Assembly: GCF_000407565.1 (NCBI RefSeq)
Contig: NZ_ASWI01000004.1
Location: forward strand, 576,001-640,000
DNA length: 64,000 bases
From: Enterococcus cecorum DSM 20682 = ATCC 43198
GTDB lineage: Bacteria; Bacillota; Bacilli; Lactobacillales; Enterococcaceae
Direction: 5' to 3'
Within the stretch, counting starts at the first letter, position 1. Each line of letters opens with the position of its first letter. The notes beneath the pieces were generated by a model, which worked only from the letters and a program-made list of their open reading frames with translations, searched no databases and was not told the origin of the DNA. The translations under genes and the position numbers were made by a program. Shown here in pieces: positions 53,034 to 61,539 of the stretch.

Positions 53034-54446
53034 ATGAAATTTCTAAAAAAACAGGTCATATCATTAGGAGTTGTAGCCATTATTTCAGCAGCCATTGGGG
53101 GAAGTGTGGTTTATTTTTTAGAAAAACAACAAACCGATCCGCAGTTGGCTAAGGTGAATCATGTTTATCAACAAATTCAAGATAACTATTATGATAAGGT
53201 GAATCGCAAAACATTAGCCCAGGGGGCCATCAAAGGCATGCTAGATTCACTGGATGACCCTTATACGACACTTTTAGATGGTGAGCAAAAAACCGCTTTG
53301 AATGATAAATTAAGTAATCAAATTGTGGGGATTGGCGCAGTGGTGAGTATTTTAGATAACCAAGTAACCATTGTCGAACAACCGAAAAAAGGTACACCAG
53401 CCGCACAAGCAGGATTGCAAAAAGGGGATATTATTGAAAAAGTAGATGAAAAACCAGTCAAAGATTTGAGCATTGATGAAGTTGTTTCACAAATTAAAGG
53501 GAAGGAAAATACGGTTGTTCATTTGCAATTAAAACGTGGGCAACAAGTCTTTCAAAAAGCAATTACTCGAAAGGCAGTCCATTTATCTGCTGTGAAGAGT
53601 CAAATCGATGCTAATAATCCCCAAATCGCATTCATTCATATTGATACATTTGGGGTGCAGACTAGCCGTGATTTGCAAGATGAAATAAAAACATTACGCA
53701 AACAACACGTGAAGGCTTTTATTCTTGATTTACGTCAAAATGGCGGTGGCTTGCTTGACGAAGGGGAAAAAGTAGCTAGCATGTTTTTAAAAAATGGCCA
53801 GACAATCGTAAAATTTGCTGAAAAAAATCAAGTGACTCAAGTAGATAAGGCCAATGCTAAACTAGATCATGGGTTTAAAGTAGCAGAGCCGGTTGTTGTT
53901 TTAGTAGACGGACAGACGGCCTCAGCTGCTGAATTAGTGGCAGCAGCTTTAAAAGAAAGTGCCCATATTCCAATCATTGGACAAAAAACATTTGGTAAAG
54001 GAACCGTTCAACTAGTAAGTAGCCTAGATGAAGACTCTGAGATTAAGCTAAGTACGCAAAAATGGTTAACCCCTAAAGGAAACTGGGTGCATAAAAAAGG
54101 TTTGCTACCTGATATTTTGGTTGCATTACCAACGGCTCAGCAATTGAATACTTTTAATAACCAGCTTAATAATCAAGAACCATTATCTTCTAAAGAGCAA
54201 CAAGAAATTTGTGATTTATTTGCATTTTTAGGTATCAAAATAGATAGTAAGGACTTTGATGCCTCTTATATTCAGGCGTTGAAGAAAATCCAAACAGAAG
54301 AAAAACTACCGGTATCTGGCAAACTAGATCAAGAAACGTTGGAAAAAATTAATTCACTTATTTTTAGCAAATACTTACAAGAAGACTTGAGCTATCAAAA
54401 AGCACTGACACAGTTAAAAGAGGAATTAAAAAATGATACCAACTAA
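53034..54446 (+). CDS. S41-family C-terminal processing protease (CtpA-like)
   Basis: A 470-residue exported serine protease. A signal anchor (about 8-28) is followed by a PDZ domain (VGIGAVVSILDNQVTIVEQP, AQAGLQKGDIIEKV). The S41 core has catalytic Ser297 in QTASAAELVAAAL and Lys322 in TFGKGTVQ, and a C-terminal peptidoglycan-binding domain ends it (PVSGKLDQETLEKIN). The stop lies inside lepB. The pairing with a signal peptidase suggests coordinated surface protein processing. Confidence 0.94.
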   Translation: MKFLKKQVISLGVVAIISAAIGGSVVYFLEKQQTDPQLAKVNHVYQQIQDNYYDKVNRKTLAQGAIKGMLDSLDDPYTTLLDGEQKTALNDKLSNQIVGIGAVVSILDNQVTIVEQPKKGTPAAQAGLQKGDIIEKVDEKPVKDLSIDEVVSQIKGKENTVVHLQLKRGQQVFQKAITRKAVHLSAVKSQIDANNPQIAFIHIDTFGVQTSRDLQDEIKTLRKQHVKAFILDLRQNGGGLLDEGEKVASMFLKNGQTIVKFAEKNQVTQVDKANAKLDHGFKVAEPVVVLVDGQTASAAELVAAALKESAHIPIIGQKTFGKGTVQLVSSLDEDSEIKLSTQKWLTPKGNWVHKKGLLPDILVALPTAQQLNTFNNQLNNQEPLSSKEQQEICDLFAFLGIKIDSKDFDASYIQALKKIQTEEKLPVSGKLDQETLEKINSLIFSKYLQEDLSYQKALTQLKEELKNDTN

Positions 54447-54978
54447 ATATCTTGATTCTTTTTGGCTACTAGTTAAATACTTACTTATTAGTTTAGGGAT
54501 AGCCTTAGTTTTAAGAGGGTTTATTTTTATTCCCATGATGGTGGAAGGTAATTCAATGAATCCGCTGTTAGATAATCGTGATATGATTTTAGTAGAACGC
54601 TTGACTAAAATTAAACGTTTTGATGTGATTGTTTTTCAAGAAGGAGGAACCACTTATATTAAACGGGTGATTGCCTTACCTGGAGAAAAGTTAGCCTATA
54701 AAAAGCAACAATTGTATATTAATGATAAACCGGTAAAAGAATATTTTAAAGACAGCCATCTTTCTAAAAAAGAGCAATCCTTATACTATGATATGAATGA
54801 TTTTAGTTTAGATGATTTGCTTGGAGTAGAGAAACTAGGTAGGGATAGCTATTTTGTCTTAGGGGATAACCGTCGTATTTCTAAAGATAGCCGCTCATTC
54901 GGTACAGTTTCTAGTGAACAAATTTTAGGAAAAGCATGCGGTATATACTATCCATTTACACATATAAAAATTATTTAA
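54433..54978 (+). CDS. lepB: Signal peptidase I
   Basis: A 181-residue membrane protease cleaving signal peptides. One membrane span (about 12-36) is followed by the catalytic Ser41 in EGNSMNPLL and Lys77 in YIKRVIALPGE. LGDNRRISKDSRSFG is box E. It overlaps the end of ctpA by 14 bases. A weak inverted repeat follows. Confidence 0.96.
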   Translation: MIPTKYLDSFWLLVKYLLISLGIALVLRGFIFIPMMVEGNSMNPLLDNRDMILVERLTKIKRFDVIVFQEGGTTYIKRVIALPGEKLAYKKQQLYINDKPVKEYFKDSHLSKKEQSLYYDMNDFSLDDLLGVEKLGRDSYFVLGDNRRISKDSRSFGTVSSEQILGKACGIYYPFTHIKII

Positions 54979-54988
54979 TATAAGAGAT

Positions 54989-55030
54989 AAATAGGACAAT
55001 TTTGGTATTTTTATCATTTTTGTCCTATTT
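54989..55030 (+). terminator. Possible terminator after lepB
   Basis: AAATAGGACAA pairs perfectly with TTGTCCTATTT around a 20-base AT-rich loop. The T tail is weak. Confidence 0.5.
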
Positions 55031-55093
55031 CATTTGTTTTAAAAAGAAATAATGCTAGTCAAATCGTCTAAAATACGCTATTCTATTTAATAG

Positions 55094-55108
55094 AGAACAA
55101 ACATTCGT
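55094..55108 (+). promoter_or_regulatory. LexA-like operator before the Y-family polymerase
   Basis: AGAACAAACATTCGT resembles the Firmicute LexA box (CGAAC-N4-GTTCG) with one change in each half. It lies 17 bases before the start codon. Confidence 0.5.
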
Positions 55109-55124
55109 ATAAGCGGTGAGAGAA

Positions 55125-56576
55125 ATGAATTATTATTTAGCCATTGATTTAAAGTCGTTTTATGCGTCTGTAGAGTGTGTAGAGCGTCATTTAGATCCAT
55201 TAGATATTAACTTAGTAGTAGCGGATACTTCTAGATCTTCTAAGACTATTTGTTTAGCAGTCACGCCAGCATTAAAGAGTTTTGGGATTGGTGGACGTCC
55301 ACGATTATTTATGGTTGAAGAGCAAGTAGCAAAGATGAATCAACAAAGACAAAAATTAGCGCCAAATCATCGTTTTGCCAATCATTCAGTTAGTTTAAAG
55401 GAGTTAACTAAGAATATCTATCTGAAACTGGATTATATGGTCGTGCCACCTAGGATGCAGCTGTATATTGATTATAGTGCACGCATTTATCAAATTTATT
55501 TAAAATATGTTGCACCAGAAGATATCCATGTGTATTCCATTGATGAGGTTTTTATGGATGTGACGCCTTACTTGCATCAATATCAGGATAATCCTCATAT
55601 TTTAGCTGAAACAATTGTTAAGGATATTGTTCAAACGACTGGAATAACTGCTACGGTGGGTATAGGAACAAATCTATATTTAGCAAAAGTAGCGATGGAT
55701 ATTTTAGCTAAAAAAGCACCAGCTGATGAGCATGGCGTGAGGATTGCTTTCCTTGATGAAGAAAGATATCAACAACAGTTATGGCATCATCAACCATTGA
55801 CTGATTTTTGGCGGATTGGACATGGGATTAGTCAGCGTTTAGCCAAGTTAGGATTATATACGATGGCAGATATTGCAAAGTGTGCACTCGCTAAAGATGA
55901 CCAAGCACTGAATGCCAAGCGTTTATTTAAGGAATTTGGGATTCAAGCAGAATTACTCATTGATCATGCTTTTGGAATTGAAACGTGTACCATGGCAGCC
56001 ATCAAAAATTATCAAGCAAAAAATCATAGTATTAGTAGCTCACAAGTATTATTTCGTGCCTATGAAATAGGAGAAACTTACTTAATCATGAAGGAAATGG
56101 TTGATAAGTTGAGTGCTCAGTTAGTCAAAGAGCAATTAGTGACAACGCATCTTTCCCTTAGTTTAAGATATCAAGCAATGGGTAAAGAAATACAAATGCC
56201 TAAAGGAGCCAAAGGAACGATTGCTTTACCTTGTGCGACTCAATCTAGTCAACAGCTAGTTCGAGCGGCTAGCCAATTATTTTCTCAAATCATTCAGCCT
56301 AACGTATATATTCGTAGGGTTTCTGTTCAGTTTCATGAGGTTTTTCCAAAATCCCAGGAACAAGCTGCGCAACAACTTTCATTATTTGTGAATGATTCGT
56401 TAGAGGCTTATGAAGATGGACAGACTGAAAAATTAGCAAGAGAAGAGCGGCTAACGACGGCATTATTAGATGTATGTTTGCGTTATGGAGATAATGCTGT
56501 TTTAAAGGCATCATCCTTACTTGATTATTCCACCGCGAGAATGCGCAATGATCAAATAGGAGGACATAAAAAATGA
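55125..56576 (+). CDS. Y-family DNA polymerase (UvrX/ImpB-MucB type)
   Basis: A 483-residue translesion polymerase. YYLAIDLKSFYASVECVER carries the first metal Asp and YSIDEVFMDVTPY the SxDE pair. TATVGIGTNLYLAKVAMDILAKK and WRIGHGISQRLAKLGLYTM (helix-hairpin-helix) follow, and a little-finger domain ends it. The UvrX type lacks a clear beta-clamp tail. ATG at 55125; a GTG at 55116 is less likely. It is translationally coupled to a YolD-like gene, a pair common on plasmids, prophages and integrative elements. Confidence 0.93.
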   Translation: MNYYLAIDLKSFYASVECVERHLDPLDINLVVADTSRSSKTICLAVTPALKSFGIGGRPRLFMVEEQVAKMNQQRQKLAPNHRFANHSVSLKELTKNIYLKLDYMVVPPRMQLYIDYSARIYQIYLKYVAPEDIHVYSIDEVFMDVTPYLHQYQDNPHILAETIVKDIVQTTGITATVGIGTNLYLAKVAMDILAKKAPADEHGVRIAFLDEERYQQQLWHHQPLTDFWRIGHGISQRLAKLGLYTMADIAKCALAKDDQALNAKRLFKEFGIQAELLIDHAFGIETCTMAAIKNYQAKNHSISSSQVLFRAYEIGETYLIMKEMVDKLSAQLVKEQLVTTHLSLSLRYQAMGKEIQMPKGAKGTIALPCATQSSQQLVRAASQLFSQIIQPNVYIRRVSVQFHEVFPKSQEQAAQQLSLFVNDSLEAYEDGQTEKLAREERLTTALLDVCLRYGDNAVLKASSLLDYSTARMRNDQIGGHKK

Positions 56577-56974
56577 GTAGTATATGTAATAATCAAATGC
56601 CTTATCAAAAATACTTTCCAGTTTTTCCAATGTCTTTAGATCATCGAGCGGCACAATTTGCTCCCTTTGCAGCTTTAAATGGTTTTGCTGAGACGATTGC
56701 TATGAAAGGGAAACAATATGATTTACGACCATTTCTTGCAGAAGATCAATTATTTGAGTTGAATTTTAAGATAAATCTATTGTCGCAATTAGATGATAAG
56801 AATCAAGCAATTAAAATAAACTATTTTAAAGAAGAGGATGGTAAAGATAAAGGGAAGATCAATGAATTATGTGAAAAAATATCAAAAATAGATTTTAAAA
56901 GAAAACGTATTTTGTTAGCTAATCAAACAAGTATTCCTTTTAAAAATATAATAGATATAGATTTTTATAAATAG
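56573..56974 (+). CDS. YolD-like protein
   Basis: A 133-residue protein whose FPMSLDHRAAQFAPFAALNGFAETI block is the hallmark of the YolD-like family. The ATG overlaps the polymerase stop by four bases. YolD proteins are thought to assist the neighbouring Y-family polymerase (similar to UmuD in role, not in sequence). The C-terminal half is Lys-rich and variable. Confidence 0.85.
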   Translation: MSSICNNQMPYQKYFPVFPMSLDHRAAQFAPFAALNGFAETIAMKGKQYDLRPFLAEDQLFELNFKINLLSQLDDKNQAIKINYFKEEDGKDKGKINELCEKISKIDFKRKRILLANQTSIPFKNIIDIDFYK

Positions 56975-57014
56975 TAGCATAACTTTTTCATTCCTTTTTC
57001 GTTTAGTGTATGCA

Positions 57015-57043
57015 TTGATTTTTTCACAAAGTTGTATTATGCT
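57015..57043 (+). promoter_or_regulatory. Promoter for the AcoR-like activator
   Basis: TTGATT (57015-57020), 17-base spacer, TATGCT (57038-57043). Confidence 0.5.
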
Positions 57044-57074
57044 AGACGTAGGAATGATGTTTTTAAAAGATAAT

Positions 57075-57088
57075 TGAAAGCGTTTTAA
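57075..57088 (+). promoter_or_regulatory. cre-like CcpA site before the activator gene
   Basis: TGAAAGCGTTTTAA matches the cre consensus TGWNANCGNTNWCA except at one conserved position. It lies between the promoter and the start codon, where CcpA would block elongation. Confidence 0.6.
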
Positions 57089-57101
57089 GAAGGTGGGTTT
57101 C

Positions 57102-58871
57102 ATGCAAGTAGATACTTGGAGAAGATTTGTTAATGGCGATAAAGAAATTTTAACATCCTTACCAGATAAAATAGCTTCTTCATGGCGTAAATGCTATAAC
57201 GAACAAGTCGATCCATACTTGGTAAAGCCTAAAACTGTTTTAACAGAAAATGAGTTAAAATCATGTCAACGCCAACATCAAATTTTGATACATCTTGTAA
57301 AGAATGAGAGTAAGCATTTTAAAGAAATCATGCATATTAAACAACCTATTTTTATATTAACAGATGAAAATGGGACTATTCTGTGGCGAGAAGGAAACTA
57401 TCAAGCTAGAAGTTATGCTAATGAAATTTATTTTAATGTAGGCAGTCGTTGGTCTGAATTAGATGTAGGAACTAATGCAATTGGTATGGTTTTAGATAAT
57501 AAACAAGCAGAGTTTATGTCTCTAGATGATCATTATGCGATTGCTTCTAGACGATGGAGTTGTGCTGCAGCGCCAATTTTCGATTCAAATCAAGATTTGA
57601 TTGGTATTTTAGATATTTCTACTTATAATAATAATTCAGTTCAAGAAGCGATGCTGTTTTTAACGACGATTACACAACGGATTAGTAATGCTTATATTCG
57701 TGAAGAGCTCAATCAAAAAATGGCTTTATTACAATATGCCGGTAAAAATTTGGACCATGAAATTCTTTGTGACTTACATAAGCAGATTGTTTACGTTCCC
57801 GATGAATATCAAGATTATTTCGAAATGAATCAAGGAATCCAAGGCCAGTTACCACGTGATTTGTTATATGAAGAAAGAGAAGTTATCTTTAACAATGCAT
57901 TGGTGGGTTATCGCTACAAGTTGTATAAAAAACTATCGGAGGAAAACGAATTTCATTATGTAGGTGTGCCGAGCAGCAATACAGCGTACCAACAATTTTT
58001 GAAAAAAGTGCAAAAATTAGCGCAAAGTAAAGTGCCTGTTCACGTATATGGTGAATCCGGAAGTGGGAAAGAAGTGATTGCCAAAACATTACATATGAAT
58101 AGTCCATATCGTCAAGGACCGTTAATTACCGTAAACTGTGGCTCGATTAGTGATACCTTGCTTGAAAGTGAGTTGTTTGGTTATGCACCAGGCGCTTTTA
58201 CCGGTGCAAATCAAGAAGGCCATGTAGGAAAAATATTACAAGCGAATGGTGGAACATTGTTTTTAGATGAAATTGATAGTATGCCTTGGAAGATGCAGAC
58301 GGCTTTACTACGCGTTTTAGAAGAAAAGCAAGTAGTGCCATTGAATGGGCAACCACAACCAGTTGATTTCAGACTCGTCAGCGCAAGTAATCAGGATTTA
58401 AGGAAACGTGTCCTTGCTAAGGAATTTCGTGAAGACTTATTTTATCGGATTTATGTAGGAAAACTAAGCATTCCACCATTACGGGAGCGTTTAGAAGATT
58501 TGCTTCCTTTAGTAGATCGTTTCTGTGAAAAGCGCCAATGGCAGATTGCTTGGAAAGGACGATTGCTGCAAATAGCGCGAACTTATCATTGGCCTGGTAA
58601 TATCCGTGAGTTTAATAATTTTTTAGAAAGACTCTATATTTTTTATGCAGAGGAAGAACCTACAAATGAACAAATTTTAGAATTAATTACGTTAGGTATA
58701 CTCTCGGAAAAAGAAACGAAGGCGCAAGAATCAATTGAAAATCAAGAGCGAGAAGAAATATTGAAAGCTTTAAAATCTCAACATTATCATGTAACGAATG
58801 CTGCAAAAAGTTTAGGAATTTCAAGAGCAACACTTTATCGTAAAATAAAAGAATATCATATAGAATATTGA
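57102..58871 (+). CDS. acoR: Sigma-54-dependent activator, AcoR type
   Basis: A 589-residue enhancer-binding protein. The N-terminal half (about 60-220) is a GAF-like sensor. The AAA+ domain has Walker A GESGSGKE (317-324), the sigma-54 contact GAFTGA (364-369), Walker B NGGTLFLDEID and REDLFYRI. A Fis-type helix-turn-helix (HVTNAAKSLGISRATLYRKIKEY) ends it. This architecture matches AcoR of Bacillus, which turns on acetoin dehydrogenase. It needs RpoN, which is not in this window. ATG at 57102 follows AAGGTGGG. The operon it should control lies downstream. Confidence 0.93.
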   Translation: MQVDTWRRFVNGDKEILTSLPDKIASSWRKCYNEQVDPYLVKPKTVLTENELKSCQRQHQILIHLVKNESKHFKEIMHIKQPIFILTDENGTILWREGNYQARSYANEIYFNVGSRWSELDVGTNAIGMVLDNKQAEFMSLDDHYAIASRRWSCAAAPIFDSNQDLIGILDISTYNNNSVQEAMLFLTTITQRISNAYIREELNQKMALLQYAGKNLDHEILCDLHKQIVYVPDEYQDYFEMNQGIQGQLPRDLLYEEREVIFNNALVGYRYKLYKKLSEENEFHYVGVPSSNTAYQQFLKKVQKLAQSKVPVHVYGESGSGKEVIAKTLHMNSPYRQGPLITVNCGSISDTLLESELFGYAPGAFTGANQEGHVGKILQANGGTLFLDEIDSMPWKMQTALLRVLEEKQVVPLNGQPQPVDFRLVSASNQDLRKRVLAKEFREDLFYRIYVGKLSIPPLRERLEDLLPLVDRFCEKRQWQIAWKGRLLQIARTYHWPGNIREFNNFLERLYIFYAEEEPTNEQILELITLGILSEKETKAQESIENQEREEILKALKSQHYHVTNAAKSLGISRATLYRKIKEYHIEY

Positions 58872-58876
58872 GAATT

Positions 58877-58913
58877 AAAAACAGGAGCGCTGTGTAGGTG
58901 CTCCTGTTTTTTT
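58877..58913 (+). terminator. Terminator after acoR
   Basis: ACAGGAGC pairs with GCTCCTGT, extended by A-T pairs, followed by seven T residues. Confidence 0.92.
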
Positions 58914-58942
58914 GTCTATATAAAGTGATGGTTGAGAATCAT

Positions 58943-58985
58943 TTTGATACAATTTGAGACATTTTGTATCAAATGGATGATACAA
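58943..58985 (+). promoter_or_regulatory. Probable upstream activator sites for AcoR
   Basis: Three copies of an 8-base half-site alternate in orientation: TGATACAA (58945-58952), TTGTATCA (58964-58971) and TGATACAA (58978-58985). The first two form a perfect 10-bp inverted repeat (TTTGATACAA with TTGTATCAAA) with centres 21 bases apart, two helical turns. They lie about 130-170 bases upstream of the -24/-12 promoter, the usual enhancer position. Confidence 0.65.
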
Positions 58986-58987
58986 AA

Positions 58988-59001
58988 TGAAAACGCTTAG
59001 A
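58988..59001 (+). promoter_or_regulatory. cre-like CcpA site 1 of the aco-type operon
   Basis: TGAAAACGCTTAGA fits the cre consensus with one mismatch. It directly follows the activator half-sites. Confidence 0.55.
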
Positions 59002-59089
59002 ACCCGAACGAAACATTGTGAAAAATATACTTTAAAAAAACGTTTATTTACCTATATTTCAGTATATACGACTTAAAATATTGTGAAAA

Positions 59090-59103
59090 TGTAAGCGTTT
59101 AAT
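59090..59103 (+). promoter_or_regulatory. cre-like CcpA site 2 of the aco-type operon
   Basis: TGTAAGCGTTTAAT fits the core of the cre consensus with two mismatches at the 3' end. It ends five bases before the sigma-54 promoter. Confidence 0.5.
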
Positions 59104-59108
59104 AAAAG

Positions 59109-59126
59109 TTGGAATGGTGTTTGCTT
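59109..59126 (+). promoter_or_regulatory. Sigma-54 (-24/-12) promoter of the aco-type operon
   Basis: TTGGAATGGTGTTTGCTT has the invariant GG (59111-59112) and GC (59123-59124) separated by exactly ten bases, and TTTGCTT matches the -12 element. Transcription would start near 59136, about 60 bases before lpd. Confidence 0.75.
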
Positions 59127-59194
59127 ATATTAAAGTGTAAAGAGAAGAAAGGGGTGTTGCGACATGCAAGTGTCAACTGAAAGGGGGATTTTAA

Positions 59195-60523
59195 ATGACC
59201 AGTTATGATTTAGTCGTGATAGGCTCTGGACCTGGAGGCTATGTAGCGGCAGTCAAAGCAGCCCAAAATGGAAAGAAGACCGCAGTTATTGAACGAAACC
59301 AAATCGGTGGAACGTGCTTAAATGTAGGTTGTATTCCATCCAAATCTTATATCCAACATGCACATTGGGTACTAGCAGGTCAAGAAGCAGCAAAATTTGG
59401 ATTTGCAAAACAAGAAATAAGCTTTGAATTTCCAAAATTAGTTGCTAGAAAAGATCAAGTAGTAAAGAAATTACAAGGTGGCATTCACGGACTATTTAAA
59501 GCAAATCACGTAGACTATATCGAAGGCGAAGCAAGCTTTGAAAATGGCAAATTAATGGTGAATGGCAAGGAAATTGGTTATCAAGATTTACTATTAGCAA
59601 CAGGTAGCTCACCTTTTGTGCCACCAATTAATGGCGTAGATCAAGCAGATTATCTTACAACCGATACTTTCTTCAAACAAACAGAATTTCCTAAACAATT
59701 AACCATTATCGGTGGTGGGGTTATCGCAGTAGAATTAGCTTTTGCGATGCGTCCATTAGGTAGTGAAGTTACCTTGGTTGAAGTAGCACCAGACATCTTA
59801 TTAACCGAAGACGAAGAAGCGCGCAAAGTCATCAAGTCTCAATTACAAAAGATGGGAATTAAGATTTATACACAAGCGAAAATTCAAGAAGTGAAAAAAG
59901 ATGCAGTTGTTTTAGATGAAGTCGTTGTTCCATTTGAAAAATTATTGGTAGCAACTGGACGGCGAGCTGATTTAACACTTGCCAAACAGTTAGGACTTGA
60001 ATTAGATGAACGTCAACACTTTGTCAAAGTAGATCGCCATTATCAAACAAGCCAACCTCATGTTTATGCCATTGGTGATTTAGTAGGTGGTTATCAATTA
60101 GCACATGCAGCTAGTGCGGAAGGTTTATGTGCAGTGGCAGCAATTTGCGATAAAGATAAACATACACTTGACCAAACAAGTATTCCACGTTGTCTTTATA
60201 CTCAACCGGAAGTCGCAAGTTTTGGTTTAAGTTTAGAACAAGCAAAAGAACGCTATGAAAATGTTCAAGTGAAGAAAATGGCCTATGCGAGTAATGGTAA
60301 GGCAATTGCTAGCGAAGAAACAAATGGCTTTGTCAAAATTATTATTGAAGGTAAATATCAACAAATTCTAGGCGCAGTGATTATTGGCGCTCATGCAACC
60401 GAAATGATTCATACAATTTTAGCAGTGAAAGAATCAGAAGGTACAATTGATGAAATCGCGCGAATGGTTTTTGCTCACCCAACCTTATCTGAAACCATTA
60501 GCGATGTGGCAAAAAGTTTTTAA
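59195..60523 (+). CDS. lpd: Dihydrolipoamide dehydrogenase (E3)
   Basis: A 442-residue FAD enzyme that reoxidises lipoamide. The FAD-binding GSGPGGYVAAVKA, the redox disulfide Cys41/Cys46 in GGTCLNVGCIPSKS, the NAD-binding IGGGVIAVELAFAM, and the late HAHPTLSE-type FAHPTLSETI are all present. It has no N-terminal lipoyl domain. AAAGGGGG precedes the ATG. Placing E3 first in the operon differs from the usual pdh order and from Bacillus aco, where it is last. Confidence 0.95.
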   Translation: MTSYDLVVIGSGPGGYVAAVKAAQNGKKTAVIERNQIGGTCLNVGCIPSKSYIQHAHWVLAGQEAAKFGFAKQEISFEFPKLVARKDQVVKKLQGGIHGLFKANHVDYIEGEASFENGKLMVNGKEIGYQDLLLATGSSPFVPPINGVDQADYLTTDTFFKQTEFPKQLTIIGGGVIAVELAFAMRPLGSEVTLVEVAPDILLTEDEEARKVIKSQLQKMGIKIYTQAKIQEVKKDAVVLDEVVVPFEKLLVATGRRADLTLAKQLGLELDERQHFVKVDRHYQTSQPHVYAIGDLVGGYQLAHAASAEGLCAVAAICDKDKHTLDQTSIPRCLYTQPEVASFGLSLEQAKERYENVQVKKMAYASNGKAIASEETNGFVKIIIEGKYQQILGAVIIGAHATEMIHTILAVKESEGTIDEIARMVFAHPTLSETISDVAKSF

Positions 60524-60551
60524 ATCATGAATAGATGAGGAGGAATTTTTC

Positions 60552-61520
60552 ATGACTAAAATTAGCAAGGAAAAAGCAGAATGGATCTTAAAGAAAATGT
60601 ACGATATCCGTCATTTTGAAGATGAAGTACACCGCATCTTTACTTCCGGTGAAATTCCTGGATTCGTACACTTATATGCTGGTGAAGAAGCAATTGCAAC
60701 TGGTGTATGTGCACATTTAACTGATGCAGACTATATTACAAGTACGCACCGTGGTCATGGTCACTGTATTGCTAAAGGCTGTGATTTAGATGGCATGATG
60801 GCTGAAATTTATGGTAAAGAAACTGGTCTATGTAAAGGTAAAGGTGGTTCAATGCACATTGCCGACGTAGATAAAGGTATGCTTGGTGCCAACGGTATGG
60901 TAGGTGGGGGCTTCCCAATTGCAGTAGGTGCTGGTTTACGTAATAAATATCTAAAAACAGATAGTGTTGCTGTATGCTTCTTTGGTGATGGTGCCGCTAA
61001 CGAAGGTACTTTCCACGAAGGAATTAACTTAGCTTCAATTTGGGATTTACCAGTAATTTTCGTTAATGAAAATAACCAATTCGCTGAATCAACACCACAA
61101 ACTTATTCTTCAGGTTCTAAGACAATTGCAGAACGTGCAGCAGCTTATGGTATTCCTGGTGAACGCGTCGATGGAAAAGATTTAGTTGCCGTTTACGAAG
61201 CAGCTGGTCGTGCAATTGAACGTGCACGTAAAGGCGAAGGACCTACTATCTTAGAATGCGTAACTTATCGTAATTATGGACACTTCGAAGGTGACGAACA
61301 AAAATATAAAGCTCCAAGTGGAGATGAAAAAGCCTTTGCAGATCGCGATTGTATTGAAGATTTCGCAAACTACTTGAAGAAAGAAAAAATCTTAACTGCA
61401 AAAGAAATTAAAGCTATCGAAGAACAATCAAATGAAGATATTGCACATGCGATTAAATTTGCTCAAGATAGTCCAGTTCCACGTCCTGAAGCACTCTTTG
61501 AAGATGTTTACGTGAATTAA
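60552..61520 (+). CDS. acoA: 2-oxoacid/acetoin dehydrogenase E1 alpha
   Basis: A 322-residue subunit binding thiamine diphosphate. STHRGHGHCIAKG and KGKGGSMHI flank the cofactor site, and the TPP motif runs from GDGAANEG to NENN. With E1 beta it decarboxylates the substrate and passes the acyl group to lipoate. The compact size and GFVHLYAGEEAIATGV are typical of acetoin and related dehydrogenases. The AcoR-type regulator points to acetoin, but pyruvate or a branched substrate is not excluded. Confidence 0.88.
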   Translation: MTKISKEKAEWILKKMYDIRHFEDEVHRIFTSGEIPGFVHLYAGEEAIATGVCAHLTDADYITSTHRGHGHCIAKGCDLDGMMAEIYGKETGLCKGKGGSMHIADVDKGMLGANGMVGGGFPIAVGAGLRNKYLKTDSVAVCFFGDGAANEGTFHEGINLASIWDLPVIFVNENNQFAESTPQTYSSGSKTIAERAAAYGIPGERVDGKDLVAVYEAAGRAIERARKGEGPTILECVTYRNYGHFEGDEQKYKAPSGDEKAFADRDCIEDFANYLKKEKILTAKEIKAIEEQSNEDIAHAIKFAQDSPVPRPEALFEDVYVN

Positions 61521-61539
61521 TTGAAAGGAGTATTATATC

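Noticed and set aside
59015-59090. Two TTGTGAA copies resembling half of a Rex binding site
   Set aside because: Neither has the matching TTCACAA half at the right spacing, so a Rex operator is not supported.
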